Below, piece after piece: positions 9,501 through 18,594 of a stretch of DNA of 64,000 nucleotides (position 1 is the first letter of the stretch; every line of letters starts with the position of its first letter). Under the pieces are notes generated by a model. That model saw only the letters and a program-made list of their open reading frames with translations, made no database searches and was not told the DNA's origin. The translations under genes and the position numbers were made by a program. The stretch is from Vicinamibacterales bacterium (lineage in GTDB: Bacteria > Acidobacteriota > Vicinamibacteria > Vicinamibacterales > 2-12-FULL-66-21), in the NCBI GenBank assembly GCA_035699745.1, contig DASSPH010000077.1, positions 1 through 64,000 of the forward strand. Reading direction: 5' to 3'.

Positions 9501-11187
9501 TCAGCACGGCGCTGGTGACCTGTTGTTGACTCTTGGTGTCGCCGAGATCCGGCAGCGTGAGCGCCATCGCCCCCTGCACGAACGGCTCCGGCGAAAGCGC
9601 CGTCCGCACGCGCAGTCCGCGCAGCACCGCATCGGTCCCGAGGATAGCGGGCAGCGCCGTGTCGAGCGGCTCCGTCATCACGCTGCGCACGTTCGCGAGC
9701 GCCGTGTTCCACATCCACCGCACCTGCTGATCGATGAACGGGACGAGGCGGTTCTCGACGAATCCGCCGCGGAGCGGCCGCCACGACGCGTCCGTCGCCA
9801 CGATTGGGAGCAGGCCGTAGGGCTGCCGGCCGAGGCGGAGCACGGGCAGGGGCCCGCGTCCGCGGACGTAGTCCACCCAGTGCCGGCGCACCGCGTCGAG
9901 CGACGGACTGTCGAGCCGCTGGTCGCCGTTCGCGCGCCCTGCCGGCGTGATGTGCTCGATCGCGTCGCCCCAGGTCGTGGTCCACAAGGCGGTGTTGAAC
10001 GCGGCGGCGCGCGCCTGCTGGCGATCGGCGGCGCCCGGCAGCGCGCCGAGCACCGACAGTCCGAGCCCGAACGCCCGGGCGGTCACGGCCGCGTTCGCGC
10101 CCGCATCGAGGGCGACCGGCGGCGAGATCGCCGGCGGCCCCGGCGGTGTGCGGAGGCTCCACTCGGTCCGCACCGCGTCGGTGTTGTTGGTCGGCGTGCC
10201 CTGGGCGAGGAACTCGGCGCCATCGGTGAAGCGATGCGAGCGAATGAGCCGCTCCAGTCGCGCGGCACTGGCCGTCCGGTCCACCGCGGCGCGCACACCG
10301 TAGACCAGCAGGCGCCGCACCGGCTGCCCGGGACGCGCGAGCGGCACCGTGAGCGCCATGCCGACGTCGACGGCGGTGTCGTAGTCGATCATCCACCGCA
10401 GCGACTCGTCGATCGGCGGCAGGTCGCGGCCGGCCAGCTCGAGCCGCGTGAACTCGTCGCGGTCCGCGAGGCCGACCGGCAGTTCGTCGGGAATGGCGTT
10501 GCCACTGTGCGTGACCGGCGCCGCGCCGTCCTGCTCGACGCGAACGAAGAACCGATCGGGCAGCGTGCGCGCGACCGCCGGACGGCTGCGCCGCGCCGCC
10601 GTCGCGGGGAAATTCGGTACGGCGGACGGGGCGGAGGCGAGATTCGTGGGACGCAGCGCTTCGGCCACCCACGCCGCGCGGCGGCCGGTTGCCGCGACCA
10701 GTCCCGGCCACGGCGTTGCCGTGTCGCCGCTCGCCCAGACCGTCGTCCAGTAGGCGATGCCGGCGCTGCGTTCCGCCTCGCTGATCCCTTCGTCCAGCGT
10801 CTCGACGTGCAGCGCGTCGTGAAAGATTCGCACGCGGAGCGCCGCGCCAGCGGCGGTCGACCGCACCTCGACGCGGACAGGCAGCAGAACGAGCGGCACG
10901 TCCGCTTCGAGATCGAGGACGCGGCCGAGGCGCCCATCGAGGTCGCGGCGTACCCGATCGTGCAATCCGCCGAGCGCCCGCGCCAGCGCCGCGCGTTCAT
11001 CGGCCATCTGACCGATCCGCGCTGCCGCGGCGTCGACGGCCTCGCGATCCGCCTCAGCCTGCAGGCGCGCGAGCCGCGCCCGCTCCGCCGCGACCGCCGT
11101 GCTCCGATCGACAAGCTGCCGCCGGAGCCGTTCCGCTTCCGCCGTCGCTTCCGCCAGCGTCCGGCGGATCTCCTCGAAGTCAGCCAT
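6532..11187 (-). CDS. Quartet protein A1, giant (1551 aa)
   Basis: Unknown family. ATG at 11187 overlaps the B1 stop by one base (TGATG), implying translational coupling. Residues 1 to about 80 are Ala/Arg/Glu-rich heptad-like helix (probable coiled coil, shared with A3 but not A2). Then comes the family start VPLLLLPVRVEVR. Markers shared with A2 and A3 are GTPTNNT, RGPLPVLRLGRQPYGLLP, CSHRLDAW, a GYIHAPGLTHA-type motif, LGALLGYRLER, VIRTPRSG and, near the end, DDWVEVVP. No signal peptide or transmembrane segment is evident. The repeated Ala/Arg helices and hydrophobic strands suggest a multidomain scaffold, but no enzymatic motif is recognisable. Confidence 0.8.
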   Translation of the reverse strand: MADFEEIRRTLAEATAEAERLRRQLVDRSTAVAAERARLARLQAEADREAVDAAAARIGQMADERAALARALGGLHDRVRRDLDGRLGRVLDLEADVPLVLLPVRVEVRSTAAGAALRVRIFHDALHVETLDEGISEAERSAGIAYWTTVWASGDTATPWPGLVAATGRRAAWVAEALRPTNLASAPSAVPNFPATAARRSRPAVARTLPDRFFVRVEQDGAAPVTHSGNAIPDELPVGLADRDEFTRLELAGRDLPPIDESLRWMIDYDTAVDVGMALTVPLARPGQPVRRLLVYGVRAAVDRTASAARLERLIRSHRFTDGAEFLAQGTPTNNTDAVRTEWSLRTPPGPPAISPPVALDAGANAAVTARAFGLGLSVLGALPGAADRQQARAAAFNTALWTTTWGDAIEHITPAGRANGDQRLDSPSLDAVRRHWVDYVRGRGPLPVLRLGRQPYGLLPIVATDASWRPLRGGFVENRLVPFIDQQVRWMWNTALANVRSVMTEPLDTALPAILGTDAVLRGLRVRTALSPEPFVQGAMALTLPDLGDTKSQQQVTSAVLILSGVSPDAITEHELLGTKTRSLALPLVHESDPAFVRGLLQPEPPAVPAESVLQVLLAHAAEVDRHTSASIATLQMHGVLREAIASNTVGVDGDLTTRAFDAVVAQRSGGALAASRETLVADAAAHVAARAGRLDTRILADRHPFPAIAPATVAQQIGGPELRVERLTGADGMQLIGEFFARANWSAAVRTALEDIARIESLDERRLLLCETLDCCSHRLDAWITATAARRLSDVRDGAPSGAFIGAYGWLEGIELRTPAAAGTVDGTAVLHDGSDGGYIHAPGLTHAVAAGILRSGRLTHRRGDPNSEALEIDLSSARVRDALALLDGMRRGQPLGALLGYRLERRLHERSGNGVELDRFIYVLRALAPLRGGKLSDPGQAVEESLAASDVVDGLRLMTVPVADVKQKMQDGPEDAAYIPAGSWVRATDDEVKAVLAAIAELDETHDAVADLLLAESVYQLAAGNPARAAAALDVLGAGEATPPEPEVIRTPRSGVPIQHRLAILVPDPVPPALPGWNVHAPRAQAEPRLERWAQGAFGAATAIDVTADGRVTLDAAGFCALDLLYDADGDSVARSTLASRLRTIVEDGEETFSTLAPVWELAGLLRAMVIAGHPLDVASVGRPVEDGAIGRRPDTEELIARAAAAIEGLTNAIDGGGTLDLLAPYGVRRAPGEKTLAASAAETAAAHDALAAAAGERIAEAESLLARARGTGADQGRVELASQALAVVFGSSFVVVPRLLPPPAGEADLWTGAVGAGGVNPPAGAHIRPWLARAGALRAAAAAYGETVLVREARGRRPRLRVIQTPAGAYPAWAALPFDGAPPTVPLASMVAEVTGAEAGQPVPSLAGGIAGIVLDDWVEVVPRRLPRWEDGDRDAAPTFHDVTSTGIAINANAPGARPPQAMLLALSADGARWTGDRLVTLLDEAITLARMRTLTLQEIPFIGRVLPALYFRDWSLQGEPVIDWLQVATKFDLNDTMKFLAVEEDG

Positions 11188-14100
11188 CACGGCACCGTCC
11201 GATCGACCATCGTCGTCGCGAGGAACGCGGCGCGGGCCGGCAACTGGAACAACAGGTACGCGACCGACGCGCTGGACGCGCCCCACTGCGATTGATCGAA
11301 GGCGATCGCCGTGTTCCTCGTGGCGTCGAGGAACTGGCCGGGGCGCTGCACGCCGAAGTCAGCCCAGATCAAACTGTCGCGGGTGGGATTCGGATCGTCG
11401 CGGCTCGGATCGAGCCCGAACCGCGGCTCGGTCGGGTTCTCCGACAACGTGAACCACCACGTGTCGTCGATCTGCGCCCGCGTCATGGCGAACCCGACGA
11501 GCAGGACGTTGGGCGGCAGGTGGACATGGAAGAGCGTGCGGACCGGGGATCCTGCCGCGAAATACGGGACGCCCTGCGCGTCGAGGCCCAGTGCCGGCAC
11601 GGCGTGCGCCACGACGCCGGGATAGCGTCGCACGAGATCGCCGCGGACCAGGAACACGATCTGCCCGTCGCCGAGGGTGATGTGCGAGCCGAGCCCGCCG
11701 GTGCGCCACGGCGCCTCGTGCAGATCGCTCACCAGTTCCGGCGTCCCGGTCCAGAAGGAGGAGAAGTAGGTGCCGCGTTGATCGGTCGGGAACTCGCGCC
11801 AGAGCAGTTCCCGCGCCATTTCGTGATTGAGACCGATCAGGTAGGCCTCGACGAATCGATTGTTCGTCTGCAGCAGGGTCGCCATGTCGGGCCGCACGAT
11901 CAGGCCGAGTCCGGGGACCATCCATTCCGGGTCGTACCGGTGCAGCGGCTCGTACATCGCGTCGCGAAAGCGCGGATGCGCCATCACCGGCTCGATGCGG
12001 CCGTCGTCGAACCAGTCGGTCCGCAGCCACCCCGGCATTCGTCCCGTTCCGCCGAGCAGCCGGCCGCGGATGCGCGCCGGCACGGTCATCGCCGGATCGA
12101 GCTTGGCCGTGAGGCCGAGCGTCGGCGCGTGAATGCGATCGCGCGCCGGATCGGCGAAGGCGTCGGCGCCGACGACCTTTCCGCCGATCGATTCCAGCGC
12201 TCCCATCACGACCCGGCTGTGGAGCTGCAGCGTCGGCGCGATCACCTCGCGCAGCCGCGCCGCGCCGTAGTTGAAGTCGTCGAACGGAATCGCGACGCCG
12301 TGCTGGCGCGCGAGCGCAATCGCCTGTTCGCCCAGGGCCAGCAGATCTTCGCCGGCCACCAGCACGCGTCTGGCCTCGTCGTCGGTCCGTCCGACCGGCG
12401 TCAGGCGGAGCCGCCTGGCGTCCGCGCGCAGAACCGGCAGTTCGCGGGCGCCTGCGGCGCGCGCCGTTTCGACGAGCACCTGCAGCAGCGGGAGGTGCGC
12501 GGCGCCGGTCAGCGCCGCCTGTGGATCGGTGCGCATCTCGCGCTCGCTCGGCAACGTGCCGACCACCCGATCCGCCAGCGAGGCGACCAGCGCGGATCCG
12601 AGATCCAACCGGCCCTCGACCTCGACGCGCGACAACGCTGCCGGTGTGAGGTGATCGGGACCGGACTGCTTCGCGAGCGCGTCACGCCACTGCGCCACGA
12701 TGGTGTCGCGGTCCGATCCCGGCACGAGCGTCTGCGCGAGACCATCGGTAATCGAGCCGGCGGCGGCGCTGCTCAATCCGTGGATGCCGTCGGGCGCGCG
12801 ATAAGTGAGCACCCAGCTCTTGGTGAAGCGATCGCCGAGTACCGTGAGGGGATCCACGTTGCGCGCGTGCGCGCCGGCGCGAACCGCCGCGCTCACGATC
12901 GGCCCCCGGACCCGCGTGAGCCGCCGGAACGCGCCGGTCGTGACCGACAGCGGCAGGCTCGATCGCTCCACCGAGGCCCAGACGCTGCGCGCCGCCGTGT
13001 CGATCACTTTCGCGTGGACCCGGCCGGTCACCGACACCAGCGCGGCATCGGTGAAGCGCTTCAGATGGCGGCGGTGCAGCGACGCGTTCACGTACCGCGC
13101 CAGCTGCGCGAGCCGCAGCGCGCGGTTCGTCGCCTCGAGGCCGGGGAGCTGATTCCATGCGCCGAGCATCAGAGCTTCCTGCTCCTGCTGCACGACCCGC
13201 GTGCCGAGGCCGGCGACGATGCGATCGCGTGGATCGAGATTCAACTGACGGAGCCAGGGCGGCTGCGCCGACAGCTCCGGCTCCTGCATTGCGATCCGCG
13301 GCTGACGCGCATGCGTGCCGCCGTACAACGGCGGCCCGACCTCCGGAGGACCCGGTGCCGGGGCGTGGGCGTGCTCGTCGGGGCGGTTGATCTGTTCCGC
13401 CAGCGCCTCCGTGACATCGTCGTCCCAGTGTTGTTCCGCTTCCGTGGGCCACGACTCCGGCGGGCCGTTGTCGGGCGGCTGCGGCGACACCACCGGTCCG
13501 GTGACGACCATTTCCGCGCCGGGATCGCCGTCATCGAGCGCCAGGCCGCGCCAGGCGTGCGTCGTGTCGACGCGGCGGCGGCCGACGCCGGGAGGCGCGA
13601 CGGCCGGCCGGAGCTTGCGTGCCAGACTCTCGAAATTGCCTTCTTCGCCGGTGCCGAAGCTCCACGAGTAGTAGACCGGCAGCGCAATCATGTCGAACGG
13701 ATCGCCGCCCGAGAAGTCGGTGTGCGTTCCCCACGCGGGCGCCAGCGTCGTTCCCGGTCTGATCCCGAGGCCGGCCTGCGCGCCCGCCAGGAATGTCGGC
13801 ACCACGCAGGCGACGTACGACGTGTGGGGCGCGAGGCGCCGCGGACAGACCAGGCGGCTGAGATTCTGCGGTGCGTTGTTGTCGCCGAGCCGCTGCTCGA
13901 GCGTGGGGGACGCCTCTGCCGTGGCGCCCTTGGCGCCGATGACCTGGGCGTGCGCCCACGCCCACGCATCCCCGAGCGGCTGGAGTTGATCGCGCCGGAT
14001 CCGGGCATGCCGCACCGCGCCGCGACGCTCGCCCCAGTCGAGATGGCGGCGTTCGGCGACGATCAGCGTGATCCACGGAACCAGCCGTCCCTGCGCGTCC

Positions 14101-14507
14101 GGCCCGGCAGGCGTGAACAGCCAGGGCAGGTCGGGGCGATCGAATTCGACGTGCACGAGATCGTCGATCTCGGCGTTGGCCGTGTCCGCTTTCGGCAGCG
14201 TGCGAATGACCTGGCGCGGATCGATTTCGCTGACGTCGGCCGGTCCGTAGACGCGCACGCTCATCTCCGCGTCCAGGGGGCCGCGATCGTCGACGACCGG
14301 CACGCGCATCGCGATGGAGGCGCGGACCGGCAGCGTCCACGCGAAGGGCGCGTTCAGCGCCGCGGCGATGCCGGTGCGCGCGTACGGCAGGAACACGTAG
14401 CGCTTGAGAATCACCTCCTCGGGAGGGACCGCGGCGTGGATCGCGTCGAGCACGTCCCGCTGCCTGAAGACCGTGTCGCCGGCGAGCGATCGCAGTGTGT
14501 CTGCCAT
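11187..14507 (-). CDS. Quartet protein B1 (1106 aa)
   Basis: Unknown family. The start overlaps the C1 stop by one base (TGATG). Motifs shared with B2 and B3 are VYGPADV followed by an FDRPDLPWLFTPA block, AWAWAHAQV, LVCPRRL, VVPTFLAG with AGLG, YYSWSFGTGEEGNFE, LNLDPRDRIVAGLGTRVVQ, and NHEMARELLWREFPTDQRG about four-fifths along. It ends with a LFQLPARAAFLAT block. B1 carries an acidic, Pro-rich linker in the middle (about residues 340-410). The NHEMAREL stretch superficially resembles HExxH but lacks the spacing of a zinc site and is conserved as a structural block. Soluble by composition. It is placed between C and A, as in the other two quartets. Confidence 0.8.
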   Translation of the reverse strand: MADTLRSLAGDTVFRQRDVLDAIHAAVPPEEVILKRYVFLPYARTGIAAALNAPFAWTLPVRASIAMRVPVVDDRGPLDAEMSVRVYGPADVSEIDPRQVIRTLPKADTANAEIDDLVHVEFDRPDLPWLFTPAGPDAQGRLVPWITLIVAERRHLDWGERRGAVRHARIRRDQLQPLGDAWAWAHAQVIGAKGATAEASPTLEQRLGDNNAPQNLSRLVCPRRLAPHTSYVACVVPTFLAGAQAGLGIRPGTTLAPAWGTHTDFSGGDPFDMIALPVYYSWSFGTGEEGNFESLARKLRPAVAPPGVGRRRVDTTHAWRGLALDDGDPGAEMVVTGPVVSPQPPDNGPPESWPTEAEQHWDDDVTEALAEQINRPDEHAHAPAPGPPEVGPPLYGGTHARQPRIAMQEPELSAQPPWLRQLNLDPRDRIVAGLGTRVVQQEQEALMLGAWNQLPGLEATNRALRLAQLARYVNASLHRRHLKRFTDAALVSVTGRVHAKVIDTAARSVWASVERSSLPLSVTTGAFRRLTRVRGPIVSAAVRAGAHARNVDPLTVLGDRFTKSWVLTYRAPDGIHGLSSAAAGSITDGLAQTLVPGSDRDTIVAQWRDALAKQSGPDHLTPAALSRVEVEGRLDLGSALVASLADRVVGTLPSEREMRTDPQAALTGAAHLPLLQVLVETARAAGARELPVLRADARRLRLTPVGRTDDEARRVLVAGEDLLALGEQAIALARQHGVAIPFDDFNYGAARLREVIAPTLQLHSRVVMGALESIGGKVVGADAFADPARDRIHAPTLGLTAKLDPAMTVPARIRGRLLGGTGRMPGWLRTDWFDDGRIEPVMAHPRFRDAMYEPLHRYDPEWMVPGLGLIVRPDMATLLQTNNRFVEAYLIGLNHEMARELLWREFPTDQRGTYFSSFWTGTPELVSDLHEAPWRTGGLGSHITLGDGQIVFLVRGDLVRRYPGVVAHAVPALGLDAQGVPYFAAGSPVRTLFHVHLPPNVLLVGFAMTRAQIDDTWWFTLSENPTEPRFGLDPSRDDPNPTRDSLIWADFGVQRPGQFLDATRNTAIAFDQSQWGASSASVAYLLFQLPARAAFLATTMVDRTVP

Positions 14508-17500
14508 CAGGCCACTCCCAGCCGTGCAAGCTGCACGTCGCCGGCCAGCGGACGTTCGGCGGCATGCGTGTAGGTGGAGACGAGGGCGTCGACGGCGGTG
14601 ACGGTGACCTTCGAAAGGACGCGCACCTCACCGGGATCCGCCAGGGCGATCGGATCCGGGTCGGCGGCATACCGCCGACGCGATCGCAGCTCCGTGCGTC
14701 CGGCCGCGCCGGCGGCGAGCACGGCGACGACGCTGCTCGCCATCAGCGTGTCTTCCGCCGGCTGGCTGCGCGGACCCGCGCCTCCCTCCAGATCGCAGAC
14801 GAACGTCTCGTACCGCAGGTTGGCTTGACGCGACGCGGCGAATGGGGCCGTCTCTCCCGCGGACCGGATGCGCGCGCCCGCGGGCAGGGGCTCGAACGAC
14901 GGGCGCGACAGCTTCTGGTCGTCGGTGAGATCCAGGTAGTTGCCGGCGGAGAACAGATCGGTGACTTCGCTCAACGCACCTGCCGGCACGCCGTTGACGA
15001 GCGGGACGCCGAAGTGGACCCGGCGCAGGCCCTCGGGCACCGGGTTCGCGCCGACGCGGGCGATCACCGTCTCGAGCGGAATCGCATGCTGCCGGACGTC
15101 GAACACGCCCAATGGGTGCACCGTGACGCCGATGTCGTCCGGCGCCTGCGCATGCACACGGACGACGCGATCGGCGTCTGATGGCACCAGCGCCTGCCAC
15201 GCACCGGGGTTGTGGTGCAGCGCCGCGTAGACGAGCTGCCGTGGATCGGCGGGGGCCGGCGGAGGATTCTCCGCATCGCCCCACGTGAACGGCCCGACGT
15301 CGATCGAGACCGTGACGATGAAGATCTCGACCTCCGCGCTGCCGTGCGCGCGCCACGGCGCCGGGCCGGAGAGGTGCAGCTGCAAATGGACGCCGACCAG
15401 CGTCTCGCCGAGGGCCCGCACCGTCAGCCCCACCCCCGCTTCGATCACGAACATGAACTGCGGTGCGAACACGACCAGTGCGTCGAACAGGAAGTAGCCG
15501 CTGATGTCGGCGACCCCGAGGTCGGCGGACATCTCCACTCGCGCGCCGAGCTGCACGCTGTTCGACGTGACCGCGAAGTAGCATTCCGCCCGCAGCGCGA
15601 GGATCGCCGGCGGCGACAGATTCATCCCGAGCCGCTGCATCCCGGCAAGTTCGCGCGGCGGATCGTAGCGGGGGTGGAAGCCGCCGGCGGAAATCGCGAT
15701 CTCCGGACTGCCCCCCCACCGCAGCAGGAAGCCGATGTCGCCGCCGACCGTGAACGTCGCGATGCGCGACCCGTTCAGCGACGCGAGAATCACCAGGTGA
15801 TCCGGTGTGATCTCGCCGTAGATCGTGGCGCGCAGGTCCACGATGGGCAGCTGAGGCGCCGGCAGCGCAATGCGCACGCGCCCGATGATCACGATGCGCG
15901 GATCGGGCAGCGAGAGAATGATGCCGAGCTGAGCGGTCAGGAAGCTGACCGGACGCCCCCAGCCGATCTCGATCATCGGACCGATGACGATGGCGCCGCG
16001 CTCGACCGGAAAGACCTGCTCGAGCGTGGACAGGATCGTCGGTGCGGCCGCGACCGGATCCTCGGGGAACATGAGGTGATCGAGCGCGCCGGTGGGAAGC
16101 CTCGCCCGGAGCGCATCGGTATCGAGGCGATGCTCGATCCCGACGATGCCGCCGACGGCGTTCAGCGTGAAGCCGAACGTGAGATCGATCGGCGGCAGGA
16201 ACGCGATCGACATGACGACGACGAGCGCGAAGCTGGGGTCGAGCGTCAGCAGGCCGACCGCCTTGACCTCCACCGGCCCGAGGCGCAGCTGCAGGGCGCC
16301 GCCATAGCCGCCCGGGCGGATGCCGAGGAAGCCGCCGCCGCGCACCAGGCCGGTGTCGAGCACCACGCCGATGCCGGTCGGCGGCTTCAGCGAGACGGAG
16401 AGCGGATTGCTGCCCGCGAGGGCTCGCGCCGGGTCGACGTGCACGTGCAGGCCGGCGCCGTCCACCGTCGCGGTGATCACGCCGCCGAGGTCGCAGGTCA
16501 CCGCGGCGCCGACGTCGAACGTGCCGGCGAGACCCTGCGGCAGTTCGAGCGTGATCTCACGGACGTCGAACGGCCCCGCTTTCGGCCGCGCCGGCAGCGT
16601 CACCCGCGCGCCGGAGCCGCCGCCGATCGTCAGGCCGCGCGCCGTGTCGACGCCGAACGCGACGTCCGCGTGCACCGATCCCCGATCGTTTCCCAGCAGC
16701 GTGTTGAGCGGCGGGCCGCCCAGCCCCACTTCGATGCCGGTCATCGCCAGTGCCACCGAGAGCGGCGGCGCACTGCCGTCGAGCCGCAGCTGCGCGCGCA
16801 GATCGGCGCGATCGAACGCCAGCTTGAGCGGTGAGGGGATCAGCACGCGTCCGGCGGCGCCCAGCGAGTACGACAGGACCGGACCCTGCAGCGTCAGTCC
16901 CGGCACGGACGGCAGGCCGAGCTGCTTGATCAGTCCCGAGGGGAGCACCGCGGCCCAGTTGATCTTGGCGTCGAGCAACTGCGTCAGCGACAGGCCGCCG
17001 ACCGCGATCGTCGCGTCGGCGATCGCCTTCAGCGCCAGCCCGAGATGGATCGCGGCGCCGGTGAAATCCTTCATCGCCAGGCGCGAGGGCACGAGGTCGA
17101 GGGCCGCGCGCGCCGCCGCCAGCAGCGCCGCGACGGTCCCGCCGGCGTCGGGAAACGCCGGCACGCCGACGGCGGCCGCGAAACTCGGGACGGTGAGCAG
17201 TACCGCCGCGCGGAGTTCGTTGAGCCGCGCCAGCGCGTACTCGATGGCGCCGGCGAGCAGCTCATTGGGCAGGTCCGGATCGGGAATGTGCGCCGCCAGC
17301 GCCGCGGCCGCGCTCTGCACGCTGATGTCGACATCGACGGCGAGCCCCTGCACCGACGCGGCGATCTCCGGCGGCAGCGGCGTGGCCAGGCCGCGGAACG
17401 CCAGCCGGCGCACGCCGGCGTCGGCATCGTCGAGGAGCGCGTCGACGATGTCGTCGGCGTCGGGTCCGGCGCGGGTGGCGCCCACCGCCGCGGCGGCGCG

Positions 17501-17743
17501 GACGTTCGGATCGGGATGCGCCGCCGCCTTGCCGATCGCGGTGACCGCCTGGCTCGCCAGCGCGGCGTCCTGCGCCAGAATCGCCACGAGCGACGCGGCG
17601 CGCGCCGCGACCGACACGTCGGCCTCTTCGACCATCGCCTCGAGCACGTCCCAGCCGTCGCCGCCGACTTCCGCCGCGGCGGCGCGGTAATCGGGTTCTT
17701 CGCTGTCGAGCAGTTCCAGCACGCGGGCGCGAGTGACGGCCAT
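14507..17743 (-). CDS. Quartet protein C1: DUF6603 with HEAT-like repeat N-terminus (1078 aa)
   Basis: Residues 1 to about 165 form alternating helices of HEAT-repeat type (VLELLDSEEPDYRAAAAEVGG, NVRAAAAVGAT, GVRRLAFRGLA). C2 and C3 instead have a different helical domain here. The rest is a long run of alternating hydrophobic beta strands typical of DUF6603, with markers VGGIVGI, GGFHPRY, YFAVTSNSVQLG and SGPAPWRAHGSAE. Many strands alternate polar and hydrophobic residues, which could build a long groove or a membrane-associated sheet. DUF6603 has no assigned function. It is first in the quartet, 11 bases after the 275-aa gene. No signal peptide is visible. Confidence 0.8.
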   Translation of the reverse strand: MAVTRARVLELLDSEEPDYRAAAAEVGGDGWDVLEAMVEEADVSVAARAASLVAILAQDAALASQAVTAIGKAAAHPDPNVRAAAAVGATRAGPDADDIVDALLDDADAGVRRLAFRGLATPLPPEIAASVQGLAVDVDISVQSAAAALAAHIPDPDLPNELLAGAIEYALARLNELRAAVLLTVPSFAAAVGVPAFPDAGGTVAALLAAARAALDLVPSRLAMKDFTGAAIHLGLALKAIADATIAVGGLSLTQLLDAKINWAAVLPSGLIKQLGLPSVPGLTLQGPVLSYSLGAAGRVLIPSPLKLAFDRADLRAQLRLDGSAPPLSVALAMTGIEVGLGGPPLNTLLGNDRGSVHADVAFGVDTARGLTIGGGSGARVTLPARPKAGPFDVREITLELPQGLAGTFDVGAAVTCDLGGVITATVDGAGLHVHVDPARALAGSNPLSVSLKPPTGIGVVLDTGLVRGGGFLGIRPGGYGGALQLRLGPVEVKAVGLLTLDPSFALVVVMSIAFLPPIDLTFGFTLNAVGGIVGIEHRLDTDALRARLPTGALDHLMFPEDPVAAAPTILSTLEQVFPVERGAIVIGPMIEIGWGRPVSFLTAQLGIILSLPDPRIVIIGRVRIALPAPQLPIVDLRATIYGEITPDHLVILASLNGSRIATFTVGGDIGFLLRWGGSPEIAISAGGFHPRYDPPRELAGMQRLGMNLSPPAILALRAECYFAVTSNSVQLGARVEMSADLGVADISGYFLFDALVVFAPQFMFVIEAGVGLTVRALGETLVGVHLQLHLSGPAPWRAHGSAEVEIFIVTVSIDVGPFTWGDAENPPPAPADPRQLVYAALHHNPGAWQALVPSDADRVVRVHAQAPDDIGVTVHPLGVFDVRQHAIPLETVIARVGANPVPEGLRRVHFGVPLVNGVPAGALSEVTDLFSAGNYLDLTDDQKLSRPSFEPLPAGARIRSAGETAPFAASRQANLRYETFVCDLEGGAGPRSQPAEDTLMASSVVAVLAAGAAGRTELRSRRRYAADPDPIALADPGEVRVLSKVTVTAVDALVSTYTHAAERPLAGDVQLARLGVA

Positions 17744-17754
17744 GGCGGTCCCGG

Positions 17755-18582
17755 TCAGATGTCGAACGCGCCCGGCGGCCGCAGGGATTCATCGATCGGC
17801 GCGAACTCGCGTCGCAGGATCTTGTCCATCGTGAGCGACACGAGGCGCGTCCGTTCCGCCTGCGACATGGCGATGGGTTGCGCCAGCGTCCCGCGGGTCT
17901 CTCCCCACTTCTCCCACATGCCGCCGGTCTCGGTGATCCAGGCCCAGCGGTCGGCGAAGACGGCGATGTCCCCGGTCTTGCTGAAGAACCTGAAATCCCG
18001 ATGGTACGGATGGATGCTGTTGGTGAAGGCGCTCATCGACCGCATCGGGCCGAGGAGCCCGGCTTCGCTGGTTCGCCCGAGGGCATCGTAATACGGCTGG
18101 ATGATCGTGAACTGCTCGATCTCGAGCAGCATTTTGTTGCCCTTGGCGATCCGCGTGGGATCGTTCGACAGGATGTGACTCCAGGCGGCGTGATAGCTGT
18201 GGCGCGCCCGCTGCACGTTGTCGTGGGCCGCCGCGAGCGTCAAGGCGTTGGCCTCGTCGTCGAGGACCGCCTCGTGCTGCCAGGCGAGGTCTTCGAAGAT
18301 CTCGCGGCCGATCTTCACCATCGTCTGCGAGAAGATCGTCTCTCCCGCGGTCACGAAGACGCGCAGGCCGCCGACCACGGCGCCGCCCGCCATCCGGCCG
18401 AGCCCCGCCCAGAGGAACCGGTCGGGTTTCGCCAGATAGGTGTCGCGATAGTAGTCGTAGAGCTTCAGGATGCGCGGCTGGTTGTAGGCGAACCCGCGAT
18501 GGTGATCCCAGTCGCTCGGGTTGTACTGCCCGAAGGCCTTGTTGTACGACTGCACGACGTAGTGCTGCTTGTCTCGCGCCAT
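17755..18582 (-). CDS. Unrecognised protein encoded upstream of quartet 1 (275 aa)
   Basis: The sequence starts MARDKQHYVVQSYNKAFGQY and is rich in aromatic residues and helices (FLWAGLGRMAGGAVVGGLRV, IGREIFEDLAWQHEAVL, WAWITETGGMWEKWGE). The Gly-rich WAGLGRMAGGAVVGGLRV stretch (about 58-75) is hydrophobic enough to associate with a membrane but is short and may be a buried helix. I do not recognise the family with confidence. The gene sits 12 bases after the esterase stop and 11 bases before C1, so it is very probably co-transcribed with quartet 1. No equivalent precedes quartets 2 or 3. Confidence 0.7.
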   Translation of the reverse strand: MARDKQHYVVQSYNKAFGQYNPSDWDHHRGFAYNQPRILKLYDYYRDTYLAKPDRFLWAGLGRMAGGAVVGGLRVFVTAGETIFSQTMVKIGREIFEDLAWQHEAVLDDEANALTLAAAHDNVQRARHSYHAAWSHILSNDPTRIAKGNKMLLEIEQFTIIQPYYDALGRTSEAGLLGPMRSMSAFTNSIHPYHRDFRFFSKTGDIAVFADRWAWITETGGMWEKWGETRGTLAQPIAMSQAERTRLVSLTMDKILRREFAPIDESLRPPGAFDI

Positions 18583-18594
18583 GGCAGCGGGCCG

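Noticed and set aside
7198-11295. Long plus-strand open frame of 1365 codons antisense to A1
   Set aside because: It is Arg/His/Gly-rich, mirrors the codon pattern of A1, and A1 has clear paralogues (A2, A3). Long antisense frames are expected in GC-rich genes.
11780-11850. NHEMARELLW in the B proteins as a zinc-protease HExxH site
   Set aside because: The spacing is H-E-M-A-R, with no second His at the required position. The whole block is conserved, which points to structure rather than a zinc site.
11292-14573. Plus-strand open frame of 1093 codons antisense to B1
   Set aside because: Composition is that of an antisense shadow, and the B1 motifs are conserved in B2 and B3.
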